Source: OLB6 sp964493635
GTDB taxonomy: Bacteria > Bacteroidota > Ignavibacteria > Kapaibacteriales > Kapaibacteriaceae
Direction: 5' to 3'
Length of the DNA: 6,657 bases
NCBI GenBank assembly: GCA_964493635.1
Contig: CAZBOW010000051.1
Coordinates: forward strand, 1 to 6,657
Below the pieces are notes generated by a model, which did no database searches, was not told the DNA's origin, and worked only from the letters and a program-made list of their open reading frames with translations. The translations under genes were made by a program, and so were the position numbers. Shown piece by piece: positions 1 through 6,605 of this stretch. How positions within the stretch are numbered: the stretch's first letter is position 1; every line of letters begins with the position of its first letter.

Positions 1-567
1 TACTTGGACCACATATACGGCGGCAGCGTCACTGGTGGTGGTCGTCGGAGATTGGATACGGGCTGGCTTCGGCTCCGGTTTCGGCTCCGGTTTCGGCTCC
101 GGTTTCGACTGCGAGGTGGGCGCTGTCGCCGGACCGCTTCCATACAGGGCTGCTACGGCCGCCGGCTGATGCTCTGAGGAAGCCATGTCGTGTTGCGCCA
201 CCGTGACCGAAGTTGTATCCGGAATCACGCCCGATGCTGGCTTCCCTGCAGATGACGGCTCGGTGTAGGTATCAATCGGACGGAAGGCAACGTCCTCTGC
301 CGATGGTTGGCTCTGGAAGTACAGGATACTACCACCAATGGCAACAATCAGCACAACGAGGGCAAGTGCCATGACGCCAATCATCGCTGTTGGGGAGCGT
401 CGTGTCCCGGCGGACGTGCGTTCCGCCGCCGGCACCGGTGCGGCGTCCGTTTGGATACGACGACGCCCGCCGGCCTCCGACGCCGTAGCGTCTGCTGACT
501 TAAATCCACTCGACGCAGAACCGTCGGCGTATTCGGTGTCGTCCCACGTAGGTCCATTTGTAGACAT
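1..567 (-). CDS. Inner-membrane protein with Pro-rich linker and probable C-terminal SPOR domain (partial, 3' end outside window)
   Basis: The 189 visible codons read to the window edge without a stop. The protein starts with about 60 polar residues including RRR at 35-37, followed by one hydrophobic segment (about 61-84, AMIGVMALALVVLIVAIGG). The rest is low complexity and should be periplasmic: an acidic/Ser/Thr/Ala stretch, then a KPEP-repeat linker at 155-168. The last visible residues, AVYVVQV at 183-189, look like the first beta strand of a SPOR domain, which binds denuded peptidoglycan glycan strands in known families. Only this strand is visible, so the domain call is tentative; a TonB-like C-terminal domain is the main alternative. 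The chosen ATG at 567 lies 8 nt after GGAGG. An in-frame GTG at 570 directly before it is also possible. The gene begins 2 nt after the barrel gene stop, so it is probably translated from the same operon mRNA. N-in topology is inferred from the arginines before the membrane segment. Confidence 0.75.
   Translation of the reverse strand, partial: MSTNGPTWDDTEYADGSASSGFKSADATASEAGGRRRIQTDAAPVPAAERTSAGTRRSPTAMIGVMALALVVLIVAIGGSILYFQSQPSAEDVAFRPIDTYTEPSSAGKPASGVIPDTTSVTVAQHDMASSEHQPAAVAALYGSGPATAPTSQSKPEPKPEPKPEPKPARIQSPTTTTSDAAAVYVVQV
69..104 (-). repeat. Three exact 12-bp tandem repeats encoding a KPEP linker
   Basis: The 12-mer tcggctccggtt (plus strand) occurs three times in a row, with degenerate flanks on both sides. 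It encodes the Lys-Pro-Glu-Pro repeats of the membrane protein at 1-567. The unit is a multiple of three, so copy-number change would lengthen or shorten the linker without breaking the frame. Confidence 0.9.
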
Positions 568-569
568 CA

Positions 570-2213
570 CTACATCCTCCAAAGTATTCCGGCCGACAAG
601 AAAAAGCTTCGCTCACGGTAGCCTTCCCAGAGAAACATCGTGCTGCCAACAAGGTTTCGACCATGAAGCGTTACGTCGAGCACCGAGGTTACGGCGTAGG
701 CAGCATCAAGTTTTAGGTCCACAAAGCCTGCAAGCTGGCGCGTATGTTCAAGATCGGCCCACCGGTCGCCAACATACACAACGGCGGTGTTGGTCCTAAA
801 GGCCGACGTCCACTGATGATCGTACCCGACCGACATTGTAGCCACCGGGACGTACGGCTGTTGCGCAAAGTCGTCGACCGTAGCCAAGGTAACCCGACCA
901 TCCACCGTGAGTGCGCTGGTCAGCGACAAGATCCACCGGGCATCACCGGCAACCTGAATCGTTGTTGTTGGCAGGTAGGTGAGGTCGAACGTGCCGCCGC
1001 CGGAACTACCCCACACAGGAGTGCGGTCTACCCTGCCCGCTTCAATCGACAGCGTGGCACCAACAGCCATCGTTGGATGCCACTCGACGCCGGCACGCAC
1101 GCGAGCAATCTCATAGGAGGCATCGATGTGGAGGGTGTCGGAAAGGTACGGGTTCTCGGCAACCCATGATTCGTGATCGCGACTATGCAATCCCGATCGA
1201 AGGGTGCCAACCACCGAAAAATCCTGCGACACCGGCATGCGAAGGTCACCAACAACGTTCAAACCGAACCGAGAGACACCCGCCGTGGACTCGAACCACT
1301 GTGGCCCCACCCGAACCGACACAGTGCCATCAAGCCAAGGTACAGTATAGGCCGCAGCAATCGAGGCGTACGGATACGACCGACTCCCAAACGATCGCAT
1401 CGAGAGCTCTGCCTCGGCCGATGCTCGACCGCCCAGCCATGGCATCGAAAGCCCAGCCTGGCCGCCGAGAATACTGGCGGTCCGGTGTTGATCGGACGTC
1501 TGAAGGGATCGCGTCGACCAATGCAGACTGCCGTCAAAGTCGATCGAATCCACCGCACCCTTGGTCTGTACGGATGCACCGACATGCTGGGTGGAGCGTC
1601 GAGGGGCATTGGCCACGGCATACAGCCCGTAATTGCGATGATCGAGCTTTACCGACGCCGTTGTGACACTACCACCGAACAGGATAAACTTCTCCGGCGC
1701 TAGATACGTGCTCATCACAGCCACGTTCGCCAACGTGTACTCTGCGCCTGGCTGCCAACCATTGCTTGCCTCGAGGCCGCCGGTGATATCAATCAGGTAG
1801 CGATCGGCGTGCAGTGCGTAGCCTGCCTGAAGAACGGGGGTAAGATAGGTTCCGATGCGTGCATCGACCCACCCCGGGAACCACGCCTGTTGATCTCGGT
1901 ACTGTGGCCACGGGTGATCGGTCAACGGCGGCAACGGCGACTTCTGGAGCGGATTGATTGTATCGAGCATGGCCGATGTAAGTCTCGGTGGCCGCGACGG
2001 AGCTTCCTTGCTTCCGCCTGGAACGTCCACGCTGGCAGCCCCTTCGATAATGATCTGTGGTAACTCAACGGGTTGATTCGGAGCCGTGGGAGACGACGAC
2101 GGTTGCTGAGCATAACTCTGCAACGTTCCTAGAATCCACGCGGCCGCGACGCAGGCAGCAGCGATCACGATTGTCATCGACTTCATCAACTTCATTGGTT
2201 TCGTCGGCTTCAT
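570..2213 (-). CDS. Outer-membrane beta-barrel protein, TonB-receptor-like barrel without a full plug domain
   Basis: This is a complete 547-residue protein. It starts with a signal peptide: basic n-region 1-13, hydrophobic core about 14-29, and SYA before a likely cleavage after Ala35 (Q36 Q37 follow). A Pro/Ser-rich stretch leads to a hydrophobic segment LPQIIIEG at 51-58 and a linker rich in Pro. From about 115 to the end it shows alternating polar/hydrophobic strands rich in Gly, Tyr and Trp (for example GWVDARIGTYLTPVLQAGYA), and it ends in an aromatic final strand (SFFLSAGILWRM) as outer-membrane barrels usually do. About 430 residues of barrel suits a large porin or TonB-receptor-type barrel. 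The region before it is too short for a normal plug of about 130 residues. The ATG at 2213 overlaps the TPR gene stop by 4 nt (ATGA), implying translational coupling. The protein is probably a partner of that TPR protein. Its substrate is unknown. Confidence 0.8.
   Translation of the reverse strand: MKPTKPMKLMKSMTIVIAAACVAAAWILGTLQSYAQQPSSSPTAPNQPVELPQIIIEGAASVDVPGGSKEAPSRPPRLTSAMLDTINPLQKSPLPPLTDHPWPQYRDQQAWFPGWVDARIGTYLTPVLQAGYALHADRYLIDITGGLEASNGWQPGAEYTLANVAVMSTYLAPEKFILFGGSVTTASVKLDHRNYGLYAVANAPRRSTQHVGASVQTKGAVDSIDFDGSLHWSTRSLQTSDQHRTASILGGQAGLSMPWLGGRASAEAELSMRSFGSRSYPYASIAAAYTVPWLDGTVSVRVGPQWFESTAGVSRFGLNVVGDLRMPVSQDFSVVGTLRSGLHSRDHESWVAENPYLSDTLHIDASYEIARVRAGVEWHPTMAVGATLSIEAGRVDRTPVWGSSGGGTFDLTYLPTTTIQVAGDARWILSLTSALTVDGRVTLATVDDFAQQPYVPVATMSVGYDHQWTSAFRTNTAVVYVGDRWADLEHTRQLAGFVDLKLDAAYAVTSVLDVTLHGRNLVGSTMFLWEGYRERSFFLSAGILWRM
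576..580 (-). promoter_or_regulatory. Ribosome binding site of the SPOR-like gene
   Basis: GGAGG on the minus strand lies 8 nt before the ATG at 567 and inside the last codons of the barrel gene. It supports this start and separate initiation of the third operon gene. Confidence 0.7.
2169..2213 (-). repeat. Five degenerate 9-bp units at the barrel gene start
   Basis: The first 15 codons read as five related triplets of codons, MKP-TKP-MKL-MKS-MTI, with ATGAAG recurring. They give in-frame ATGs at 2213, 2195, 2186 and 2177. All four would keep the hydrophobic core of the signal peptide. The first is preferred because of the Shine-Dalgarno sequence and the overlap with the upstream stop. Confidence 0.6.
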
Positions 2214-5200
2214 CGCTTCCGCTCCCGTCGCTCGAGGCGCTCAATGCGGGCACTCGCCGTTTTCCCGTAGTCATCGTCGGGATGCAATTCCTGAACAATC
2301 CGATACACATCCAAGGCAGCAGAGCGGTTATCAAGTTGCTCGTAGCAGGCACCCAGACCAATCAAGGACAGGGTGTACCAGTCCTCACGGCCGGGATACT
2401 CCTCTCGCACCTTGGTGAACATGTCTGCTGCTTCTTGCCACCGTCGTTGCCGGGCGAACATATCACCAATGTCGTAGAGCGCGTTGGCTGCTACCAGCTG
2501 ATTGCTTGTTGTCCGTACGAGTGTTCCGAGCTGAACTTGCGCCTGCTCTACGTTACCAGCTCGACGAAATGCCGTGGCAACTTGATACCGAGACTGATCT
2601 CCATACTCCGAGCTCGGATACCGGTCAGCAACATCGAGGTACATCGTCAGTGCGCGCGCCGTGTCGCCCCGCATTCGCATGAGGGTTGCACGCTGAAATC
2701 CGGCGCGGGAGGCCTGTGCCGTGTCGTTGGCGAAGGTGGTCATCACTACGGCATATAATGAGTCGGCTATCTCTGCCTGTGCATGCTCCTCGTGGTAGCT
2801 GGCCAACTCCATCACGGCTCGAGGAACATATCCACTGGCAGGGAATTTCTTGCGTAACTCGGCCACTGCCGCGCGTGCCGGCTCCAGCTCATCCATAGTG
2901 ATGTAGGTCTGTGCCAGAAGGAACAGGGCTTCATCTGTCCGCTGGGAGGACGGAAATGCCGCCACATACGCACGAAGCTCGGCAGCCGCCGTCCCGTACT
3001 GTGCCCCTGTGTAGAAGATCTCTGCCTTCTTGAAGGCGAACTCTTCTGCAACGCGGGAGTTGGGATTTGCAGAAATCAGATCGTCGGCAACACGGACCGC
3101 CTCATCCGTGCGGCCCATACCTACGAGTGCCACCTGCATGCTCCGAGCTGCCTCTGCGGCCAGAGGATGAGCAGGATACGTCGTCAGGAGTCGTCGGTAC
3201 GTCGAAATGCTCTCTTCATGATTACCGAGATTGTACTGGGCATCGGCAATGGTGTAGAGTGCGCGCTCGGCGTGATCACCATCCGGATAGGCTTCAAGAA
3301 GACGTTGGAACTCGATGATCGCCTCGGCATCGCGCTGCTGTTGAAAGGCGATCCAACCTATCAGGAACAGGGCGTCGTCCGCCAGACGACTCTTGGGAGA
3401 ACCCGATACAAACTGTCGCAGCGATGCCACAGCTGGCTCGAACCGGCCGGCCAAATACAGCGCTTTGCCCGACTGGTACCCGGCATACTGACCGGCTTCG
3501 CTGCGACTGCCGCGTTCGAACGCCTCTCGATACCGTTGGGCTGCAGCGCTGTAGTCCCGGAGGATGTAGAGCGCATCACCCAAACGGACCAATGCATCGG
3601 TGGCGTACACCGAGGTAGGATATGTTTGAACGAAACGATCGAAGCTGCGAACGGCCTCGCGGAGCCGTTTCCGACGAAACTGCGTCCATGCAAGGCCATA
3701 CATCGCTTCTTCGCGTCGGATGCTCGCCGTCTGATCGAGGACCAGTTCACTATACAGTTGCTCTGCATTCGACAACAGATTCTCACGGTACATCGCCTCG
3801 GCCAGCCAGAACGTTGCCTCGTCGCGTTGCCCGTCCGTTGGATGATTACCGAGGTACGTTGTCAGTGCAGTGATCGACTGTCGGGCATCGCCAGCCTGGA
3901 CCAAGCAAATACCACGCTTCAATCGCGACTCGGCCAGGTATCGCTCGCGGTACGGCACAAAGGCTACATCAGCCTGTTCGGCGAGATTCCCCGCCCGAGC
4001 GTAGGCTGCCGCAGCATCCACCCATTTCTGTTGTTCAATGCGGGTAGCTCCCAGCAAGAGCTCCGCGCGAATTGTTGTCGACGCATCTTCCGAGGCCCGG
4101 ATGGAGCGTTCGAGCGACTGCGAGGCATCTGCGAACCTGCCGTCGAGATAGGCCAGCTGTCCCACTTCCAGCAAGGCCTGCGCCCGATAGGCATAATCCG
4201 ACCGTGCCCCCAAATCTAAGAGAAGCTGTCGTGCTTCAACAGCACGGCCCAACCGCACAAGTCCAATCGCCCGATACAACTGTGCCTGTTGACGCACCGT
4301 TGACGACTCGTCGGCCAAGGAGTCAAGAATAACAGAGCATCCGTCCACAGCCGCAGCGATCCGATCCAACGACAGATCAGCAAATGCCCGTTGCAGGTAC
4401 ACCAGCATGCGGTACGGCGACGAACCACGTTGATCAAGGAATGCCGTGCAAGAATCTGACGCCCGCTCCATAACCGTGCGATCCATCATTCCCCGCGCCA
4501 CAAGCGCTGTGATACGCACTACCGATACCTCCTCTTCCAGACGATCCGCCGATGTATCACTCTGGGGTATCTGGGTCTCAACACCGGTCAAGACATCAAG
4601 ACACCGCTCCGGTTGACCAAGCCGTAGAAGTAGCTGGGCCTCGCGAATACGAGCACGTACGGCGGAGGCGGACCATCCAAAGGTGCTGCGAACATCTCGG
4701 TAGGCGCGTTGAGCCTCGGCAATGGCACCATTCCGCTCATGGACGACACCAATCATCAGCAATGACACATCGGCGTACAGTCCGATCGTGTCGGCTTGGA
4801 CGCAGGCTCGAAATGCATCGATGGCTTCTTGATAGGTGCCCATGTTGGCCAAGGCCACACCATCCCAGAAGTGGGCGAGATGCTCCAGCGGACGATAGGC
4901 ACGATCATCTCGACGTCGTCGATCCATGCGGGNNNNNNNNNNNNNNNNNNNNNNNNNNNNNNNNNNNNNNNNNNNNNNNNNNNNNNNNNNNNNNNNNNNN
5001 NNNNNNNNNNNNNNNNNNNNNNNNNNNNNNNNAGATGCTCCAGCGGACGATAGGCACGATCATCTCGACGTCGTCGATCCATGCGGGCCTGCTGCGCTCC
5101 AATGGAGAGAGACGTGTGAGCCTGCTGGTAGCTGCTCTCTTGAAGAGCGAGTAATCCTCGCTCGATCGATGCCGTCGACAGATACGGAGACGATGGGCCT

Positions 5201-5538
5201 TCCGAGATTACTCTCTGTAGTATCCCATCGGCCACGGTCGGGTATCCGGAGGCGCGATGCAGCGCACTCTGCTCCATGCGGAGGGCATCTCGTGCCGACG
5301 TGTTCCGAACGTGCTCGTCGTGCCGGAGGTCCAGCAGGGCTTTTCGCACCATCCCTTGCAGACGCTCATGCAACAGGCGGCGCTCCTCGTGCACCATTGC
5401 ACGATACGGATGGTCCGTTACTTGTCCCATCAGTGGTGTTCGTAGTACGCCACTGATTGAGAGCATCGCAACAAGAGCCGCCGTGACCAAGGGCTGGACA
5501 CGGCACAATTGGCACCTGAGGATGGGAGCCTTCACCAC
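2210..5538 (-). CDS. Secreted TPR-repeat protein (YbgF/BamD-like repeats), interrupted by an artefactual assembly gap
   Basis: As drawn, the sequence contains 100 N between duplicate 55-base ends and is out of frame. After collapsing them the gene is 3174 nt and encodes about 1057 residues. The preferred start is the GTG at 5538, 7 nt after AGGA; a second GTG follows directly. Residues 1-39 form a signal peptide: basic n-region, hydrophobic core about 14-32 and a c-region ending LMGQ. There is no lipobox, so the protein is probably soluble in the periplasm or peripheral to a membrane. The remainder is helical TPR-like repeats. From about 515 to 1035 the helix-turn Pro of each repeat (TYP, AYP, TYP, NP, FP, FP, YP, YP, HP) recurs every 37-38 residues or multiples of this. 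Such repeats act as protein-binding scaffolds in the BamD and YbgF/CpoB families. The C-terminus is basic (RIERLERRERKR). It is the first gene of the operon and its stop overlaps the barrel gene start. Binding to the barrel or to peptidoglycan enzymes is inferred; the exact role is unknown. Confidence 0.85.
2222..2226 (-). promoter_or_regulatory. Ribosome binding site of the barrel gene
   Basis: GGGAG on the minus strand sits 8 nt before the ATG at 2213, within the last codons of the TPR gene. With the 4-nt ATGA overlap it supports the ATG at 2213 over the three later in-frame ATGs. Confidence 0.6.
4878..4932. repeat. 55-base contig end, first copy
   Basis: These 55 bases are identical to 5033-5087 and abut the N run. 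On the minus strand both copies encode the same residues, ARMDRRRRDDRAYRPLEH. The most likely explanation is an unmerged overlap between contigs, not a biological repeat; 55 is a common assembly k-mer size. Confidence 0.9.
4933..5032. other. Assembly gap of exactly 100 N
   Basis: A run of 100 N is a conventional placeholder for a gap of unknown length. It lies inside the TPR gene. Together with the duplicated 55 bases it inserts 155 nt, which is not a multiple of three, and so breaks the frame. The true amount of missing sequence is probably zero. Confidence 0.95.
5033..5087. repeat. 55-base contig end, second copy
   Basis: This is the exact duplicate of 4878-4932 and begins directly after the N run. 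The unique sequence that follows encodes the N-terminal 152 residues of the TPR protein in the frame that joins to the other contig when the copies are collapsed. Confidence 0.9.
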
Positions 5539-5545
5539 ACGTACT

Positions 5546-5549
5546 TCCT
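5546..5549 (-). promoter_or_regulatory. Ribosome binding site of the TPR gene
   Basis: AGGA (within CAGGAAG) on the minus strand lies 7 nt before the GTG at 5538. It supports this start, which gives a clean signal peptide. Longer in-frame starts would place a non-secretory extension before the hydrophobic core, running antisense into trhO. Confidence 0.55.
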
Positions 5550-5564
5550 GATCATTGCTGCTCA

Positions 5565-5572
5565 CAAATCTA
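5565..5572 (-). promoter_or_regulatory. Candidate Bacteroidetes-type -7 element for the TPR operon
   Basis: TAGATTTG on the minus strand matches TAnnTTTG, the -7 element used by the primary sigma factor of Bacteroidota. It ends 26 nt before the GTG at 5538, implying a leader of about 20 nt. No convincing TTTG -33 element lies at the expected distance upstream. Confidence 0.5.
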
Positions 5573-5598
5573 CAAAAGCCCCTTGAAGGTCTCGGTCG

Positions 5599-5606
5599 TA
5601 GTTTTG
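5599..5606 (+). promoter_or_regulatory. Candidate Bacteroidetes-type -7 element for trhO
   Basis: TAGTTTTG on the plus strand matches TAnnTTTG and ends 37 nt before the trhO GTG. A matching -33 TTTG is not seen. It lies 26 bp from the minus-strand candidate, so the two promoters would be arranged back to back. Confidence 0.45.
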
Positions 5607-5634
5607 TCCTGAAGCCTGTCATGACGCTTGTGAA

Positions 5635-5638
5635 AGGA
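5635..5638 (+). promoter_or_regulatory. Ribosome binding site of trhO
   Basis: AGGA (within GAAAGGA) lies 5 nt before the GTG at 5644. It supports a GTG start. The nearby ATG at 5621 is not in the trhO frame. Confidence 0.6.
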
Positions 5639-5643
5639 TTGCC

Positions 5644-6525
5644 GTGTATCACGTCCTGCTTTACTACTACTTTGTCTCGATTGACAACCCAGAACAGCTT
5701 GCCACTGAACAGCGCGACCTCTGCGGTGAACTGGGGCTTAGGGGACGGATTCTGGTTGCACCAACAGGCATCAACGGCACCGTGTCGGGTACGCGCGAAC
5801 ACTGTGACCGCTATCGCGAATGGTTTCAGCGTGATGCGCGGTTCTCCTCGATGGTCTTCAAAGTTGATGAGGTACCGTCGCACGTGTTTCAGCGGCTAAG
5901 CGTCCGCGTTAAGCCTGAATTAGTCACATTCCGAACTGCTCTTCCTCTTGATCCGGCGCAGCGGACAGGCACCCACCTCTCGCCGCGGGAATTCCATGCG
6001 ATGCTCCAGCGGGACGACGTTGTCGTTGTTGACGGTCGGACCGATTACGAGTATGATCTTGGCCACTTTCGCGGTGCAATCCGCCCGGATATCGGATCCT
6101 TCCGCGAGTTTCCAGCGTGGATCGATGAACACCTTTCTCACCTGCGCGATCGGCCCATTCTCACCTACTGTACTGGCGGAATCCGGTGCGAACTGCTCAC
6201 GGCCTACATGCTTGACCGTGGCTATGCGAACGTCTATCAATTGGACGGTGGGATTGTCTCCTACGGAAAAGATCCTGAGGTGAAGGGGGCTCTCTGGGAT
6301 GGTACATGTTACGTGTTTGATGAGCGCATCTCCGTGGAAATCAACCATACCGATGATCGCCGGATTGTTGGTCGCTGCTTCCACTGTGCGGCACCGACGG
6401 AACGCTACGTCAACTGTGCCAACCTGGATTGTCACAAACAGCACCTCAGTTGCGAGATCTGCGAAGAACGCATGGACCGCTCCTGCTCCCCCGCCTGCAT
6501 GGAAGCCGACCGACGCGAGTGGTAA
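5644..6525 (+). CDS. trhO: tRNA uridine(34) hydroxylase, rhodanese family (TrhO/YceA, UPF0176)
   Basis: This 293-residue protein is complete and matches the TrhO family. Known members use O2 to hydroxylate U34 of certain tRNAs to 5-hydroxyuridine, the precursor of the cmo5U/mo5U wobble modifications, in the cytoplasm. The N-terminal ferredoxin-like domain (about 1-95) has the family motifs GRILVAPTGINGTVSG and RVKPELV. The rhodanese domain (about 112-208) has DGRTDYEYDLGHF at 130-142 and the active-site loop YCTGGIRCE, with the catalytic Cys at 176. DGGIVSYGK and VFDERI follow. The tail carries eight cysteines in four pairs (245/248, 258/263, 270/273, 281/285), as in the Cys-rich C-terminus of the family, where metal binding is likely. 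The start is GTG, close to AGGA. The gene is divergent from the TPR operon, stands alone, and ends at a hairpin 10 nt after its stop. Nothing essential appears to be missing, and there is no functional link to the envelope genes. Confidence 0.95.
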   Translation: MYHVLLYYYFVSIDNPEQLATEQRDLCGELGLRGRILVAPTGINGTVSGTREHCDRYREWFQRDARFSSMVFKVDEVPSHVFQRLSVRVKPELVTFRTALPLDPAQRTGTHLSPREFHAMLQRDDVVVVDGRTDYEYDLGHFRGAIRPDIGSFREFPAWIDEHLSHLRDRPILTYCTGGIRCELLTAYMLDRGYANVYQLDGGIVSYGKDPEVKGALWDGTCYVFDERISVEINHTDDRRIVGRCFHCAAPTERYVNCANLDCHKQHLSCEICEERMDRSCSPACMEADRREW

Positions 6526-6535
6526 CGCAAAAGAA

Positions 6536-6567
6536 AACCCCGTAGCCTCGGATGAGACTACGGGGTT
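6536..6567. terminator. Hairpin terminator between convergent genes, stronger on the minus strand
   Basis: A perfect 10-bp stem (AACCCCGTAG / CTACGGGGTT) continues, after one C/A mismatch, with CTC/GAG around a GGAT loop. On the minus strand it is followed by a T-rich tract (GGGGTTTTCTTTTG), a classic intrinsic terminator for the gene ending at 6606. On the plus strand the following bases (gcttcaatg) are poor in T, so termination of trhO there may be weaker. Confidence 0.85.
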
Positions 6568-6605
6568 GCTTCAATGCGTATTTCTTGAAACCTACGGGCG
6601 GATTC

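Noticed and set aside
338..799. Plus-strand ORFs across the left third of the window
   Set aside because: They are antisense to the SPOR-like and barrel genes, which have signal sequences, ribosome binding sites and operon spacing. The plus-strand products have none of these.
3167..4219. Plus-strand open frame of 350 codons
   Set aside because: It lies wholly antisense to the TPR gene, whose protein shows regular repeats and expected composition. The plus-strand product is rich in Arg, Cys and Gly with no recognisable motif, as expected of a shadow frame in GC-rich DNA.
4756..5032. Continuation of the upstream TPR frame through the N run (ending ...YTPMCHC-like residues)
   Set aside because: This arises only because the gap plus duplicated bases shift the frame by 155 nt; it is not a real C-terminus.
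4878..5087. A biological 55-bp direct repeat or target-site duplication around an insertion
   Set aside because: The exact 100-N filler, both copies ending flush with it, the k-mer-like length and perfect frame restoration on merging all favour an assembly overlap. No transposase or inverted repeats are seen.
5539..5643. Riboswitch or small RNA in the divergent intergenic region
   Set aside because: The leaders are short (about 20 to 40 nt) once the candidate promoters are placed, and I saw no strong hairpins or known aptamer motifs.
5539..5883. N-terminal extension of the TPR reading frame to an ATG at 5883
   Set aside because: The extension runs antisense through the start of trhO and would bury the signal peptide. 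The GTG at 5538 has a Shine-Dalgarno sequence, a promoter-like element and an immediate export signal.
5920..6444. Minus-strand ORF of 174 codons inside trhO
   Set aside because: It is antisense to a complete, motif-rich TrhO protein, with no start signals or recognisable domain.
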